DNA of 58,273 nt from an uncultured Rubrobacteraceae bacterium (GCA_902806095.1 CADCVF010000082.1:1-58273), one strand, 5' to 3'. Shown: positions 32,838-41,043, counted from the stretch's first letter. Numbers and translations are program-made. The notes: generated from the letters alone by a model not told the origin.

Positions 32838-33050
32838 GCCCGGAGAGGGTGGTGCTCGACACGAACGTCGTGGTCTCCGCGCTGCCGATCAGATTCGAGG
32901 CACCGGCAGGGTACTCGACCTGGTGCTCGCCAGCGAGCTGACCGTCGCCTACGACCACCGCCACCTGGCCGAGTAGCGGCAGGTAGGCGAGTACAGGCGC
33001 AATGCAAAGCGGGCCGAGTGCGAGGCTTCGGGAACCGGAGCCGATGTTCA
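32834..33050 (+). pseudogene. PIN-domain toxin gene fragment
   Basis: From GTG 32834, SPERVVLDTNVVVSALP is the PIN opening strand with its first catalytic Asp (LDTNV). A frameshift then moves the reading to GTGRVLDLVLASELTVAYDH and RHLAE, followed by a stop. This matches the VapC-like family that begins 'LDTNVLVSAL... GRVLDLVLAGELTLAYD'. Later catalytic residues are gone. It directly follows the antitoxin tail with GTGA coupling, showing a decayed second toxin-antitoxin locus in the island. Confidence 0.55.
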
Positions 33051-33064
33051 GGAATTGATACAAT

Positions 33065-33079
33065 AGGTCAAAATGACCT
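33065..33079. promoter_or_regulatory. operator palindrome for Phd/VapC pair
   Basis: AGGTCA-AAA-TGACCT is a perfect 6-bp inverted repeat. TACAAT at 33059-33064 immediately before it can be a -10 box, so bound repressor would block the start of transcription. It sits 24 nt before the antitoxin ATG, where autoregulated antitoxin operators usually lie. Confidence 0.5.
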
Positions 33080-33102
33080 GTTCAGCGAGGATGGAGGTGG
33101 TC

Positions 33103-33411
33103 ATGGTCAAGAAGGTGAGGGTAACGGAGGCGAAGGCGCATCTCTCGGCGCTGATGGCGCGGGCCGGCTACGCCGGGGAGCGTTACCTCATTGAGCGGCG
33201 CGGAAAACCGCTCGCCGCGCTGGTGGGCGTCGAGGACCTGGAACGACTGGAAGCAGAAGGCGGGTCCCCTCGTTCGAGCCCCCGGGGGGCGCTTGCTCTG
33301 GTAGGGGCGTGGGGCGAGTTTGTGGAGGATGATGAGATCGACGCGATGCTGGGGGAGATCTACGCCGTGCGGGAGCGCGACACCGGGCGTCCGGTAGACT
33401 TGGAAGACTGA
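33103..33411 (+). CDS. type II antitoxin, Phd/YefM family
   Basis: 102 aa. VKKVRVTEAKAHLSALMARA is the classical Phd/YefM N-terminal DNA-binding fold, followed by GERYLIERRGKPLAALVGVE. The C-terminal half (EFVEDDEIDAMLGEIYAVRE and DTGRPVDLED) is acidic and would wrap the toxin. ATG 33103 follows GGAGGTGGTC; ATG 33091 is possible. It overlaps the toxin gene by one nucleotide (TGATG), and a palindromic operator precedes it. Confidence 0.85.
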   Translation: MVKKVRVTEAKAHLSALMARAGYAGERYLIERRGKPLAALVGVEDLERLEAEGGSPRSSPRGALALVGAWGEFVEDDEIDAMLGEIYAVRERDTGRPVDLED

Positions 33412-33818
33412 TGTATTTGCTGGACACCGATATCCTGAGCAACCTCATGAAGCGTGCTCCGGCGAGGGCGCTTGTGGCCAGGTTGGCCCGGGTACGTCCA
33501 GAAGATCAGTTCACTTCGAGTGTGACCCTTGGGGAACTCCTGTACGGCGCGCATCGGTCGAGGCGCACTGCCGCTCTACTGGAGCGTATCGAAGAAACGC
33601 TCCTGCCGGAGCTGCCCGTCCTTCCTTTCGATGCTGCCGCGGCCCGGCGCTACGGGGAGCTCAGGGCGGAACTCGAGCGGAGGGGCACCCCCATAGGCGA
33701 CGCAGACACGCGTGTTGCGTCCATCGCCCTGTCGCGTGGCCTTGCGGTGGTGACCGGCAACGAGCGTCATTTTCGGCGGGTACCGGGGCTAGAGATAGAG
33801 AACTGGCTGAAGGATTAA
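33411..33818 (+). CDS. VapC-type PIN-domain ribonuclease toxin
   Basis: 135 aa. PIN catalytic acids are in place: YLLDTDILSNLMKR (Asp near 5), the Glu in SVTLGELLYGAH near 41, and IGDADTRVASIALSRGLAVV near 95-112 (Asp), followed by TGNERHFRRVPGLEIENW. These match the family that cleaves tRNA or rRNA. It is coupled to the antitoxin at TGATG and lies just upstream of the integrase. The pair probably stabilises the island. Confidence 0.88.
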   Translation: MYLLDTDILSNLMKRAPARALVARLARVRPEDQFTSSVTLGELLYGAHRSRRTAALLERIEETLLPELPVLPFDAAAARRYGELRAELERRGTPIGDADTRVASIALSRGLAVVTGNERHFRRVPGLEIENWLKD

Positions 33819-33839
33819 GGGCCGCAAGGAGGAGCGAAT

Positions 33840-34970
33840 ATGGCCAGGAAGCGGGAGCGCGGCAACGGGGACGTGTGGCCGCGCAAGTACAAGCAGGGCA
33901 AGATCATCGGCTACCGCGCCTCGTACTGGTTGGACAAGCCGAGCGGCCCCAAAAGGCGCTACGTCTCCGGCAAGAACAAGGGCGAGACGCGCACGGCCCT
34001 CAGCAAGGCCAAGGCGGGTAAAGAGGACGGTTTCGTCCTCGACGCCAGCGCCACCACCCTCGGGGATTACCTGGACGGCTGGCTCGAGGACACGCGCGGC
34101 ACCGTGCGGCAGCGCACGTGGGAGCGCTACGAGCAGATCGTCCACGTCCACATAAAGCCCACGCTGGGCAGGGCGAAGCTCAAGACCCTCAACCCCGCCC
34201 AGGTCCGCGCCCTCTACCGCGAGAGGCTCGCAGGGGGTTCGTCGCCGCGCACGGTGCAGTACGTACACGTGACGCTGCACAAGGCCCTGGAGCAGGCGCA
34301 GGGCGACGGCCTGGTGGCTCGCAATGTCGCCAAGGGGATAAAAGCGCCGAGACCGAAGAAGAAGGAGATCGTCCCGCTGACGCCGGATCAGGCCCGCGCG
34401 TTCCTCGAAGCGGCGCGCGGGGACAGGTTCGAGGCCCTGTTCGTCCTGGCCCTGCAATGCGGTCTCAGGGAGGGCGAGCTGCTGGGCCTGAGGTGGGACG
34501 ACGTCGACTTGGAGGACGGCACTCTGCGGGTGAGACGCACGCTGTCCGAGACCAGGGACGGCCCCATCTTCGAGCCCCCGAAGAACGGCAAGGGCCGCAA
34601 CGTGCCACTGACCGGCGCCGCGGCGGAGGCTTTGAGGGATCACCTCGCTCGACAGATGCGGGAGATAGGCGACGAATACCAAGATAAGGGTCTCGTCTTC
34701 GCGTCGCAGACGGGCAAGACCATGAGCGCTTCCAACGTTGTCAATCGCCACTTCAGGCCGCTACTGCAGCGTGCCGGGTTGCCGAGGGTAAGGCTGCACG
34801 ACTTGAGGCACACGTGCGCCACCTTGTTGCTCATCAAGGGCGTCCATCCGAAGTACGTCCAGGAGCTCCTCGGGCACGCCAACATCTCCATAACCCTCGA
34901 CACCTACAGCCACGTCATACCAGGCATGGGCAATCAGACCATGGACGCGATGGAGGAGATCTTTTCCTGA
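33840..34970 (+). CDS. tyrosine recombinase / phage-type integrase
   Basis: 376 aa. An N-terminal AP2-like/SAM-like arm and core-binding region (about 1-160) includes DGWLEDTRGTVRQRTWERYE. The catalytic domain carries the R-H-R-H-Y set: LQCGLREGELLGLRW (Arg near 206), LHDLRHTCATLLL (H-x-x-R near 320), and LLGHANISITLDTYSHV (His and nucleophile Tyr near 342-353). All are present, so it can be active. It sits between two tRNA-Arg fragments, the expected target of such enzymes, and next to toxin-antitoxin genes that are usual passengers. ATG 33840 follows CAAGGAGGAGCG, 22 nt after the toxin stop. Confidence 0.92.
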   Translation: MARKRERGNGDVWPRKYKQGKIIGYRASYWLDKPSGPKRRYVSGKNKGETRTALSKAKAGKEDGFVLDASATTLGDYLDGWLEDTRGTVRQRTWERYEQIVHVHIKPTLGRAKLKTLNPAQVRALYRERLAGGSSPRTVQYVHVTLHKALEQAQGDGLVARNVAKGIKAPRPKKKEIVPLTPDQARAFLEAARGDRFEALFVLALQCGLREGELLGLRWDDVDLEDGTLRVRRTLSETRDGPIFEPPKNGKGRNVPLTGAAAEALRDHLARQMREIGDEYQDKGLVFASQTGKTMSASNVVNRHFRPLLQRAGLPRVRLHDLRHTCATLLLIKGVHPKYVQELLGHANISITLDTYSHVIPGMGNQTMDAMEEIFS

Positions 34971-34984
34971 ATTCCGCGGTTGGT

Positions 34985-35377
34985 CTAGGTTTGGGCATCC
35001 TCCGTATCCGGTGAAGCCGAAGTTGCTCCCACGGGTACGGCGATCTCCTCCTCGGGGTGACCGGGAAAGGTGGCGTGTAGCTCCAGGCGGCCCCCGAGGG
35101 CCTCGATGTATCCGGCGAGCGTAGAGAGGAGCATGTCGCTGCCGGAGACGCCCCCTCCGGAGGCGGCAGTCTCGAGCTTGGAGATCGCCGGCTGGCTAAC
35201 GTTTAACGCCTCGGCCAGCTCGGCCTGGGTCAGTCCGCGCTCCCGGCGGAGCTCCGAGAGCTCTGAGAGCCTGACCAGTACATCGTAGGCCTTCCTCTTC
35301 TCGTCCATCCGTGCACGGCGTTCCGGGTCCGCGTCGATTTTTGCGCGGAGCTTGCCGAAGCTGTTTCGCCCACTCAC
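34985..35377 (-). CDS. HTH antitoxin (HigA-like) of a HigBA pair
   Basis: 130 aa. The N-terminal 40 residues are charged and helical (KLRAKIDADPERRARMDEKR), then an XRE helix-turn-helix (ELRRERGLTQAELAEALNVS, QPAISKLETAASGGG, about 60-100), and a short beta end (GGRLELHATFPGHPEEEIAV). The start overlaps the preceding toxin gene by ATGA. It lies downstream of the toxin, the usual toxin-first order of HigBA systems. The antitoxin frame is intact even though the toxin frame is not. Confidence 0.8.
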   Translation of the reverse strand: MSGRNSFGKLRAKIDADPERRARMDEKRKAYDVLVRLSELSELRRERGLTQAELAEALNVSQPAISKLETAASGGGVSGSDMLLSTLAGYIEALGGRLELHATFPGHPEEEIAVPVGATSASPDTEDAQT

Positions 35378-35732
35378 GGTATCTCTCCTTCCTCCCGGAG
35401 CTCGTCCAGGTACTCGTCGTAGAGGTCGTCGGCCACCGGGATCATCTCCTCGTAGAATTCTCGCCAGCGTCCCGTCTTATCGCCCCCGATCAGGAGTATC
35501 GCCCTCCGTCGCGGGTCGAAGGCGAATAACACCCGGATGTTCGAGCCCGGCGGCCTGAGCTCCTTCATATTCGCGTGCCGTGAGTTTTCGAGCGTGTCCG
35601 CCAGCGGCCTCCCGAGGCTCGGGCCCTGCTCTTCAAGTTTTTCAACCGCGAGGGCTATGTCCTCCTGCTCCTCCTCTGAGATCGAATCCCACCACTCCTC
35701 GAACTCATCAGTGTGTTCGACCTCCCACGCAT
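35374..35732 (-). pseudogene. HigB-like toxin gene with start-proximal frameshift
   Basis: The body reads EVEHTDEFEEWWDSISEEEQ, DIALAVEKLEEQGPSLGRPL, LENSRHANMKELRPPGSNIR and VLFAFDPRRRAILLIGGDKT, a HigB/RelE-like (Gp49) toxin. The only suitable ATG is at 35732, placed exactly 8 nt past a TATACT -10 box, as a leaderless start should be, but the distance to the stop is 359 nt, one short of a multiple of 3, so ATG is out of frame with the body. In frame with the body no ATG, GTG or TTG occurs upstream of residue 60. One base appears deleted after the start codon. An internal ATG at 35568 gives a 64-aa C-terminal piece. Confidence 0.65.
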
Positions 35733-35739
35733 CGTAGTT

Positions 35740-35768
35740 AGTATAACCTGAGAGTTATAATGAGGCAA
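35740..35768 (-). promoter_or_regulatory. promoter and operator of the HigBA-like pair
   Basis: On the minus strand, -35 TTGCCT (35763-35768), a 17-nt spacer, and -10 TATACT (35740-35745). The spacer holds a perfect palindrome TATAAC-CTGAGA-GTTATA (35742-35759) that overlaps the -10. A repressor bound there would block transcription, fitting autoregulation by the antitoxin. The ATG of the toxin gene lies 8 nt past the -10, implying a leaderless transcript. Confidence 0.65.
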
Positions 35769-36163
35769 GACGCAACCGAGGCTCACCTAAGTCGGACGAA
35801 AACCGAGGGAAACGGTGACCCGAAATGGTTGACGCCAGCGTGCAGCAGACAATACCCCGCTACCTCCTTACTGCATACCAATGAAATAGGCGGCGCCATC
35901 TGATCACCTTATTGCAGAATGTGGCTCGATAATGAAATAAGGTTCCCCAACTGCCACGGGCGGGGCAAAGGCGGCGAGCGTTCGCACCGAGGCCGCGACC
36001 CATCGTCGAGCGCCTGAAGTGCCCACTCTTCCGAGGTTGTGCGTCCAAGCCTGAGTATTTATGGTATGGGGTAAAGGGCCCGCAAGGATGGCGTGGTTTG
36101 CAGTGGTCGAGTGGTTTGGAAGACCCGAGATCGAAACGGACGAAGCCAGAGAGCCGGATCACC
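35769..36163. other. intergenic stretch with no supported gene
   Basis: Nearly 400 bp between the toxin promoter and the CcbP-like gene. No protein-like frame, tRNA piece or repeat was recognised. Confidence 0.35.
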
Positions 36164-36487
36164 ATGGAGGCTGTCGTCGATGCCTACAACGAACAAGAAC
36201 GGGCTATAGGCTGGTACTACTACCTCGAAAAGAAAATCAACTTCCCCTTCGTTGCACGGTGCGCTGCCAGCAGATCCACCTCTCCGCTGAAGGTGGGAGA
36301 CGAGGTCGAGGTGATCGGCATGGCACCCGTGGAGGAATGCGAACACGATATGTTCGTCGAGATGAACTGGGATGAGGAAGAATTGGCGGTTCCTCTCTCC
36401 CAGCTCGAAGTGGTCGATGCTGACGACGAAACCCGGGAGGCGGTAGAAGACTGGCTCTACTGGAACAAGAAGGGCTACCAGGTCTGA
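36164..36487 (+). CDS. CcbP-like calcium-binding protein
   Basis: 107 aa. EAVVDAYNEQERAIGWYYYL, EKKINFPFVARCAAS, SPLKVGDEVEVIGMAPVEEC, VEMNWDEEELAVPLSQLEVV and AVEDWLYWNKKGYQV match the CcbP calcium-binding domain (first known from Anabaena, small acidic cytoplasmic proteins that buffer Ca2+). The acidic residues spread over the second half fit Ca2+ binding. ATG 36164 is used as the domain begins there; the frame extends upstream to 36098 without similarity. It is passenger DNA of the integrase island. Confidence 0.75.
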   Translation: MEAVVDAYNEQERAIGWYYYLEKKINFPFVARCAASRSTSPLKVGDEVEVIGMAPVEECEHDMFVEMNWDEEELAVPLSQLEVVDADDETREAVEDWLYWNKKGYQV

Positions 36488-36572
36488 GCTGACGCCGCGC
36501 TGCCGAGCGCACATGGCGCCCCATCGCGGCAAGCCCTGTGGCGACCGGAGGCGAAGGTCTTAATGGGAGAGG

Positions 36573-36800
36573 ATGAGGCAAGTGGCGACTTCATTCGAGA
36601 AGAGCTATCCGAACATTACCCGCTGGGTGACATCGCAGGGTTGGATAGAAGTGGGGCAGGACGAATACAGTTCCTCGCTGGTAAGGGCGCTAGATGAAGG
36701 CGGCATGGTTTGGGAAGGCAGCACTTACTACGGAACCCTGGAGGAAGCCTTCGACGCGTTGGAGACGGCCCTTGCGGAGTGGTCGGAGAATAACCATTGA
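36573..36800 (+). CDS. small acidic hypothetical protein
   Basis: 75 aa, family not recognised. Codon use is plausible and GGGAGAGG lies just before ATG 36573. The sequence (SFEKSYPNITRWVTSQGWIE, GQDEYSSSLVRALDEGGMVW, TYYGTLEEAFDALETALAEW) has a beta-strand to helix pattern and ends in an acidic amphipathic helix. It follows the CcbP-like gene by 85 nt within the island. No membrane segment. Confidence 0.6.
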   Translation: MRQVATSFEKSYPNITRWVTSQGWIEVGQDEYSSSLVRALDEGGMVWEGSTYYGTLEEAFDALETALAEWSENNH

Positions 36801-36946
36801 AGACAAATACATATCTCGTCCGCTCCCGCTCGGCCACGATTTTCCCGTACATCCGAGGCGAATTTTTCGCCTACTGCTGCCACAGGGCCGAGAACCGGTA
36901 ATTTCGGTCTTTTCACTTTTCCGCGTTTTGCAGGTATTTCATAAGC

Positions 36947-36987
36947 GCGCCCGGCAGGATTCGAACCTGCGACCGGCGGATTAGAAG
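36947..36987 (-). repeat. tRNA-Arg(TCT) 3' fragment (right copy)
   Basis: 41 nt matching 32150-32190 with one mismatch: anticodon loop CTTCTAA, TCCGC, T arm GCAGGTTCGAATCCTG and acceptor strand. Unlike the left copy it does not continue into the 5' anticodon strand (AGCGGGGC instead). A complete tRNA-Arg is not found on either side, so this is not a simple single integration. Confidence 0.85.
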
Positions 36988-37479
36988 AGCGGGGCGACGG
37001 ATTTCAGCCTGTTCCTGGGTGTTGCAGAATCAGCTTGTTTGCGGGTAATTCTTTCGTCCGATGTTGCTGCAAGTTTCGTGTTGTAGCGTTCGGTTAGTGT
37101 CAAACTAGTGTCAGCCAAGCTACTGTTCCACTCCGCTTATCGCACCGAGATCTGACGGTCCCCTCGTGGTTTCCCGACAGTCGCAGGAGACAATCCCCTT
37201 CTTAGCAGCTACCCGAAGTGATGGCAGCATAAGGATCTGTGTCTCGACGCCGATTTGCGAGGAGCCGAAGGGCGAACTGGCGCTAGTCTAGCCGCCCACC
37301 GCTGTCGTCGGGACTGCCGAGTAGGAGCTAGGCTATTGAAGAATAAGTTCTGTGCCCACATTCGCCCGAGACCGTGTACCAAACACCTCGCTTTTGGAGC
37401 ATTCGAAGACCGATTTCTGCTCGTAACCAGCTCGACACCGACCTTTTCAGCGGGCTGGAGTGTTCTAGGCTCCTCTTTG
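36988..37479. promoter_or_regulatory. presumed integrase arm region of a further element
   Basis: GTTGCAGAATCAGCTTGTTT (37021-37040) matches 9307-9326 at 18 of 20 positions, and a pair of GTGTCA hexamers lies at 37097 and 37108, as at 9383 and 9395. Both regions lie at the same distance (30-34 nt) from a tRNA 3' fragment although the tRNAs are different. The remainder up to the IS110 gene shows no gene. Confidence 0.4.
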
Positions 37480-38523
37480 TCAAGCGGCGCTGCGCGAAGG
37501 CGCTCGCGAATCTGCTATGAGGCTCTTGAAGACGGCATCGGAGATGCGCCTCTTGAGACACCGCAGCGCCTCCTTACGGGACTTGCCTTCCGCGATCTTC
37601 TTGCGGTAGTAACTCCCGCCCCGAGCGTCCGATCTGGCTTGGCAGATGGCGACCATGTGCAGAGCGTAGTTGAGCTTGCGGTTGCCTGCCAGCGAGAGCC
37701 TGTGGCGCATCACATCGCCGCTTGAGGCCTCCACTGGGGCCGTGCCCGAGTAGGAAGCGAAGTGTGCCCTGGTCGGGAAGCGCGCCACGTTGCCGACCGT
37801 GCCGATGATCCTCGCGGCCAGTATGGGACCCACGCCGAAGATTTCGGTAAGGGTGGTGCCGGAAGCTTCTACCTCGGCCTCGATGCGCTCGTTTAGGTCC
37901 GTGATCTTCCGATCCAGCGTCTGAATGTCGCGCAGGACCTCCGAAGCCAACCGCCGTCTGAGGCGGGCCGAGGCGCCGCCCTTGGGACGTATGCCGCGCA
38001 GAATGCGTGCGGTTCGGTGGGCCGAGAGCGTTCCGGCTATCCCGCCGGGCACGAGGTCTCGTAGAAGCCCGTGCAGGCGGTTGAGCGCCCTGGTACGTTC
38101 GGCCACCAGATCTTCGCGCCTCTCGGAGAGCAGGCGCAGCACCTCCTTCTCGGCCTCGGGCTCTACGTGCGCCAGCCTTTCGTTGCGCGAGGCGGCCAAC
38201 GCGGTGGCGAGCGCATCGACCCCGTCGTTCTTGCGAGCGTTGCCGGTTGAGAGCACCCTCACCCGTGCCGAAAGCTTCGGCGGCACGTCCACCACTGACT
38301 CGCCCGAGGCCGCTAACCTCCCCGCCAGGTGCCTACCTAGACCACCGGCGTTCTCCACCGCCCAACGCCGCTCGGGGAACCGTTTCGCCCAGCTCTCGAG
38401 GGCTCTCAAGCCGGCGCGGTTTTGAACAAAGCTAGCGCGCTCGAGGAGCTCGCCTAAGGCTTCGTCGATCACCGCGACGGCGACCGATCCTTTGTGGGGA
38501 TCGACCCCGATCAACGCCTTCAT
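37480..38523 (-). CDS. IS110-family transposase
   Basis: 347 aa, full-length. DEDD catalytic motif: GVDPHKGSVAVAVI near 5 (Asp), VENAGGLGRHLAGRLAASG near 59 (Glu), KNDGVDALATALAA near 100 (D-x-x-D), then the Tnp C-terminal serine domain with GVGPILAARIIGTVG near 229 and ASYSGTAPVEASSGDVMRH near 255 (Ser). The frame is intact, so it may still be active. IS110 elements lack terminal inverted repeats; the boundaries are not visible. ATG 38523; a longer upstream frame has no protein character. Confidence 0.92.
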   Translation of the reverse strand: MKALIGVDPHKGSVAVAVIDEALGELLERASFVQNRAGLRALESWAKRFPERRWAVENAGGLGRHLAGRLAASGESVVDVPPKLSARVRVLSTGNARKNDGVDALATALAASRNERLAHVEPEAEKEVLRLLSERREDLVAERTRALNRLHGLLRDLVPGGIAGTLSAHRTARILRGIRPKGGASARLRRRLASEVLRDIQTLDRKITDLNERIEAEVEASGTTLTEIFGVGPILAARIIGTVGNVARFPTRAHFASYSGTAPVEASSGDVMRHRLSLAGNRKLNYALHMVAICQARSDARGGSYYRKKIAEGKSRKEALRCLKRRISDAVFKSLIADSRAPSRSAA

Positions 38524-38903
38524 ACGCACGCACCTCCGTTTCGGTCGGATCCCTGCCATTGGCGTGCACGAAGGACAATCCGACTTCGGGCGGTGCTCCC
38601 ATACCTCTTTTGAGTCACTCCGCACGCCGCGGTCGCCGGCGGGACGCAAGCCTAGAACAAGCCAACCCATCCCAGGGGCGGCAGGAAGTTCGCGAGCGAT
38701 CCCTACCGGCGCCCTAGAAGCTTAGCGGCTGCAGACCACCGAGCTCCTGCTCGGAGTTAAACAAGTCGGAAGTTCGCTCTGCTTGACCCCAAGTGTCCTT
38801 AGCCTTGAAGGCTTCAGTATTTCTTGTTTTGGGTGCAGCCTTGCGAAGCTCATGCCCGCATAAACGCTGTCATCCTCTTTGCCACACTCAGGAGGAAAGC
38901 ATC
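38524..38903. other. flank between IS110 and amidase remnant
   Basis: About 380 bp without a supported gene. Part is presumably the left end of the IS110 element. No direct repeat of the target was seen by eye. Confidence 0.3.
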
Positions 38904-39398
38904 TCAACCATCTGCTGCCAGCAGCGACAAACCGATCGGTACGCCGTCGGAGGACTCCGCCACGGGCAACGACACTTGCGGCAGCCGTCCGATGCCAGCT
39001 ACGGAAGTCAGGGAGAGTGCACGGGAATAATAGTCGCTACCAGCCGATGCATGCCCGCGCAGCGCTATGGTGCACTTGAGCGGCGCCGAGGCCGGCGGCG
39101 TCGGTATGCACAGCAGATCGTTCGGCCCCAAGAACACCCTTAGCCTTCGGAAATACTCCTCACGGCGCTGAGTGGTCGGCCTCACCCTGCAGCGGTCCAA
39201 ACTCCTTACGAGATCGAAGTTCTGCGAGGCTTCTGGACCGAACGCGGATTTAGCCACCTCTACCCAGGCGCCGAGACGGCTTTCGATCTCCGCCCATTGC
39301 AGCACGCCGTAGGTATCGTGCCACGTTTGGAAGTCCGTGCCTTCCGATCCTCTTGCCGGCTCGCCGCCGATCTCCTCGATGATTGCTCCCTGTTTCAT
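38904..39398 (-). pseudogene. amidase-signature enzyme, C-terminal fragment
   Basis: The 164 residues read GVLQWAEIESRLGAWVEVAK, FGPEASQNFDLVRSLDRCRV, LRVFLGPNDLLCIPTPPASA and LSLTSVAGIGRLPQVSLPVA then GVPIGLSLLAADG, which is the C-terminal third of an amidase. The N-terminal catalytic half with the Ser-cisSer-Lys triad is absent, and the last few residues (about 10-20) are also missing. The fragment begins next to the GT1 gene with no start typical of amidases, so it is dead. Confidence 0.7.
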
Positions 39399-39408
39399 GC
39401 TTTTATTC

Positions 39409-40716
39409 TCATGCTCTCCCTCGGCGGGAACTCGCGAACAGCTGCTCGATCGCGTCGCAGGCGTCGCCCACGCCGTCCTCCAAGCGCACCACCCCGGCGA
39501 CCTCCCCAGCCCGACGGGCGTATTCCGATTCCGCTAGGAGGCCGCCGAGGCGCCTAGCGACGCGAGGGGCAGTATATTGCCGCGGGTAGAGAATCTCGGC
39601 ACCCCCCAACCTCTGGACCCTTAGGGCGTTGTCGGGCTGGTCAACTGCGAAGGGAACCACGAGTTGAGGGCGCCCGGCGCGGAGCGCGTGACCGATGGCG
39701 CCGATTCCCCCCTGGTGCACCACGGCTGCGGCCCGCGGGAAGAGTTTCGAGTACGGCGCGCGATCGACGGCCGCGACCCCCTCGGGCAGTGGCACGGGAA
39801 GGTGGTTCTTCGGGTCATTGCCGACCAGAAACAACGACCGGAGTTTGAGAATGCGCGTTGCCTTTAAGCTCTCGCGGTAGAAAGAACCTGCTGCGGGCCC
39901 CTTTCCCACCAACGAGGTGCCCAGCGTGAAGACGACCGGGGCCGGACCCGAGGCGAGGAACCGCTCGAGGTCCGGGGAGAGCCCGTCGCGGCCCGATCCG
40001 TCGTAGAAGACGTGTCCCGTGATCCTGGTATTCGGTGGCCAGTCCGGCCGGGGCTCCGCGAGCACGCGCGAGAACATGGCGAGCACGAGCTCGGGTGAGA
40101 ATTGCCCCTCATGGATGGGGTGCTTGCCTGGGGACAGACCGATCTCCGCCCGCAGCCGCCCAACCGGCTCCGGCCAGTGCCGCGTGGCCCGCTTGGCCAG
40201 CCCGACCACGGCGCGTCCCGTTCCGGGTCCGAGTCGCCGGAGCACTACTGCCAGGCGCGTGAACACGGGGAGGGCGGGGAAGTCGTAGGCCGAGAAGAAG
40301 GAGACGGGGGCAAGCACGGTCGAGACCCACGGGATGCTCACCTTCTCGGCCACTAGTGGCCCGGCGAAGGTGAGGGGGTGGGTCAGGAGCACGTCCGCTC
40401 CCCGCGTCGCCTTCGAGAGGTCCTCGTAGGATTCCTGCAGGCGTGGGAAGAGAAGCTCTTTCATGAGGTACCCGGGCGTCCGCCCGGGGTTCACGATCCG
40501 GCGAACCACTTCAGTATCATGGAGATTGCGGTCGGGGCGGACCGGTCTAAACCCGATCCCCTCAGCCTCGACGAAGGGTCGGTAGGACTCGGCTGTCGCG
40601 ATCGCAGGGTCGTGCCCGCGTGCTCTCAAGCCGAGGGCGAGACCGAGGTAGGGGTTGAGGTCCCCAAAAGAGCCAAAGGTCGTGATCACCACGCGATTAC
40701 CCACCAGCCCTCCCAT
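39409..40716 (-). CDS. GT1-family glycosyltransferase (macrolide/UGT type)
   Basis: 435 aa, GT-B fold. N-terminal domain begins RVVITTFGSFGDLNPYLGLA and LGLRARGHDPAIATAESYRP; the C-terminal nucleotide-sugar domain has PAPVVFTLGTSLVGKGPAAG, VDRAPYSKLFPRAAAVVHQG, GIGAIGHALRAGRPQLVVPF and VDQPDNALRVQRLGGAEILY. The H-Q-G-G (HQGGIGA) donor-site loop is intact. Such enzymes glycosylate lipids, sterols or polyketides. It is separated from the sulfolipid-like operon by 600 bp with an IS630 remnant and lies on the same strand, so involvement in the same pathway is plausible, not shown. ATG 40716; GTG 40704 is possible. Confidence 0.88.
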   Translation of the reverse strand: MGGLVGNRVVITTFGSFGDLNPYLGLALGLRARGHDPAIATAESYRPFVEAEGIGFRPVRPDRNLHDTEVVRRIVNPGRTPGYLMKELLFPRLQESYEDLSKATRGADVLLTHPLTFAGPLVAEKVSIPWVSTVLAPVSFFSAYDFPALPVFTRLAVVLRRLGPGTGRAVVGLAKRATRHWPEPVGRLRAEIGLSPGKHPIHEGQFSPELVLAMFSRVLAEPRPDWPPNTRITGHVFYDGSGRDGLSPDLERFLASGPAPVVFTLGTSLVGKGPAAGSFYRESLKATRILKLRSLFLVGNDPKNHLPVPLPEGVAAVDRAPYSKLFPRAAAVVHQGGIGAIGHALRAGRPQLVVPFAVDQPDNALRVQRLGGAEILYPRQYTAPRVARRLGGLLAESEYARRAGEVAGVVRLEDGVGDACDAIEQLFASSRRGRA

Positions 40717-41043
40717 GTCGCCCGATGCCAGGATTACATCGCTGGTGGCGAGGCCGAGTGGGCCGATCCCGCAACGAGATCTCGGGCCACCGCCGAGTTC
40801 GTCTCCGAGTCTTCCCATCTATGTCTTGAAAACCGTCGGCGAAGGCCGATCGACACGCCATTGTTTTAGCCCGTCTGGGAACGAAGTGGGACGCATGGCC
40901 AGCAAGGCAGGAAGTAGCGACAACCCGCCGGCGGTTGTGCGCCATCACCGCCCTCTCCATCGCCCTCCAGTTCTCCCACAACCCGATGTCTGAATCGCAC
41001 AAGAACAGTCTTGCGACCCGCTCTGTCCGTGTTCTAGCCGAAA
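40717..41043. other. intergenic stretch before IS630 remnant
   Basis: 327 bp without supported gene. The frame of the GT1 gene extends into it but without similarity. No promoter was identified with confidence. Confidence 0.3.
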
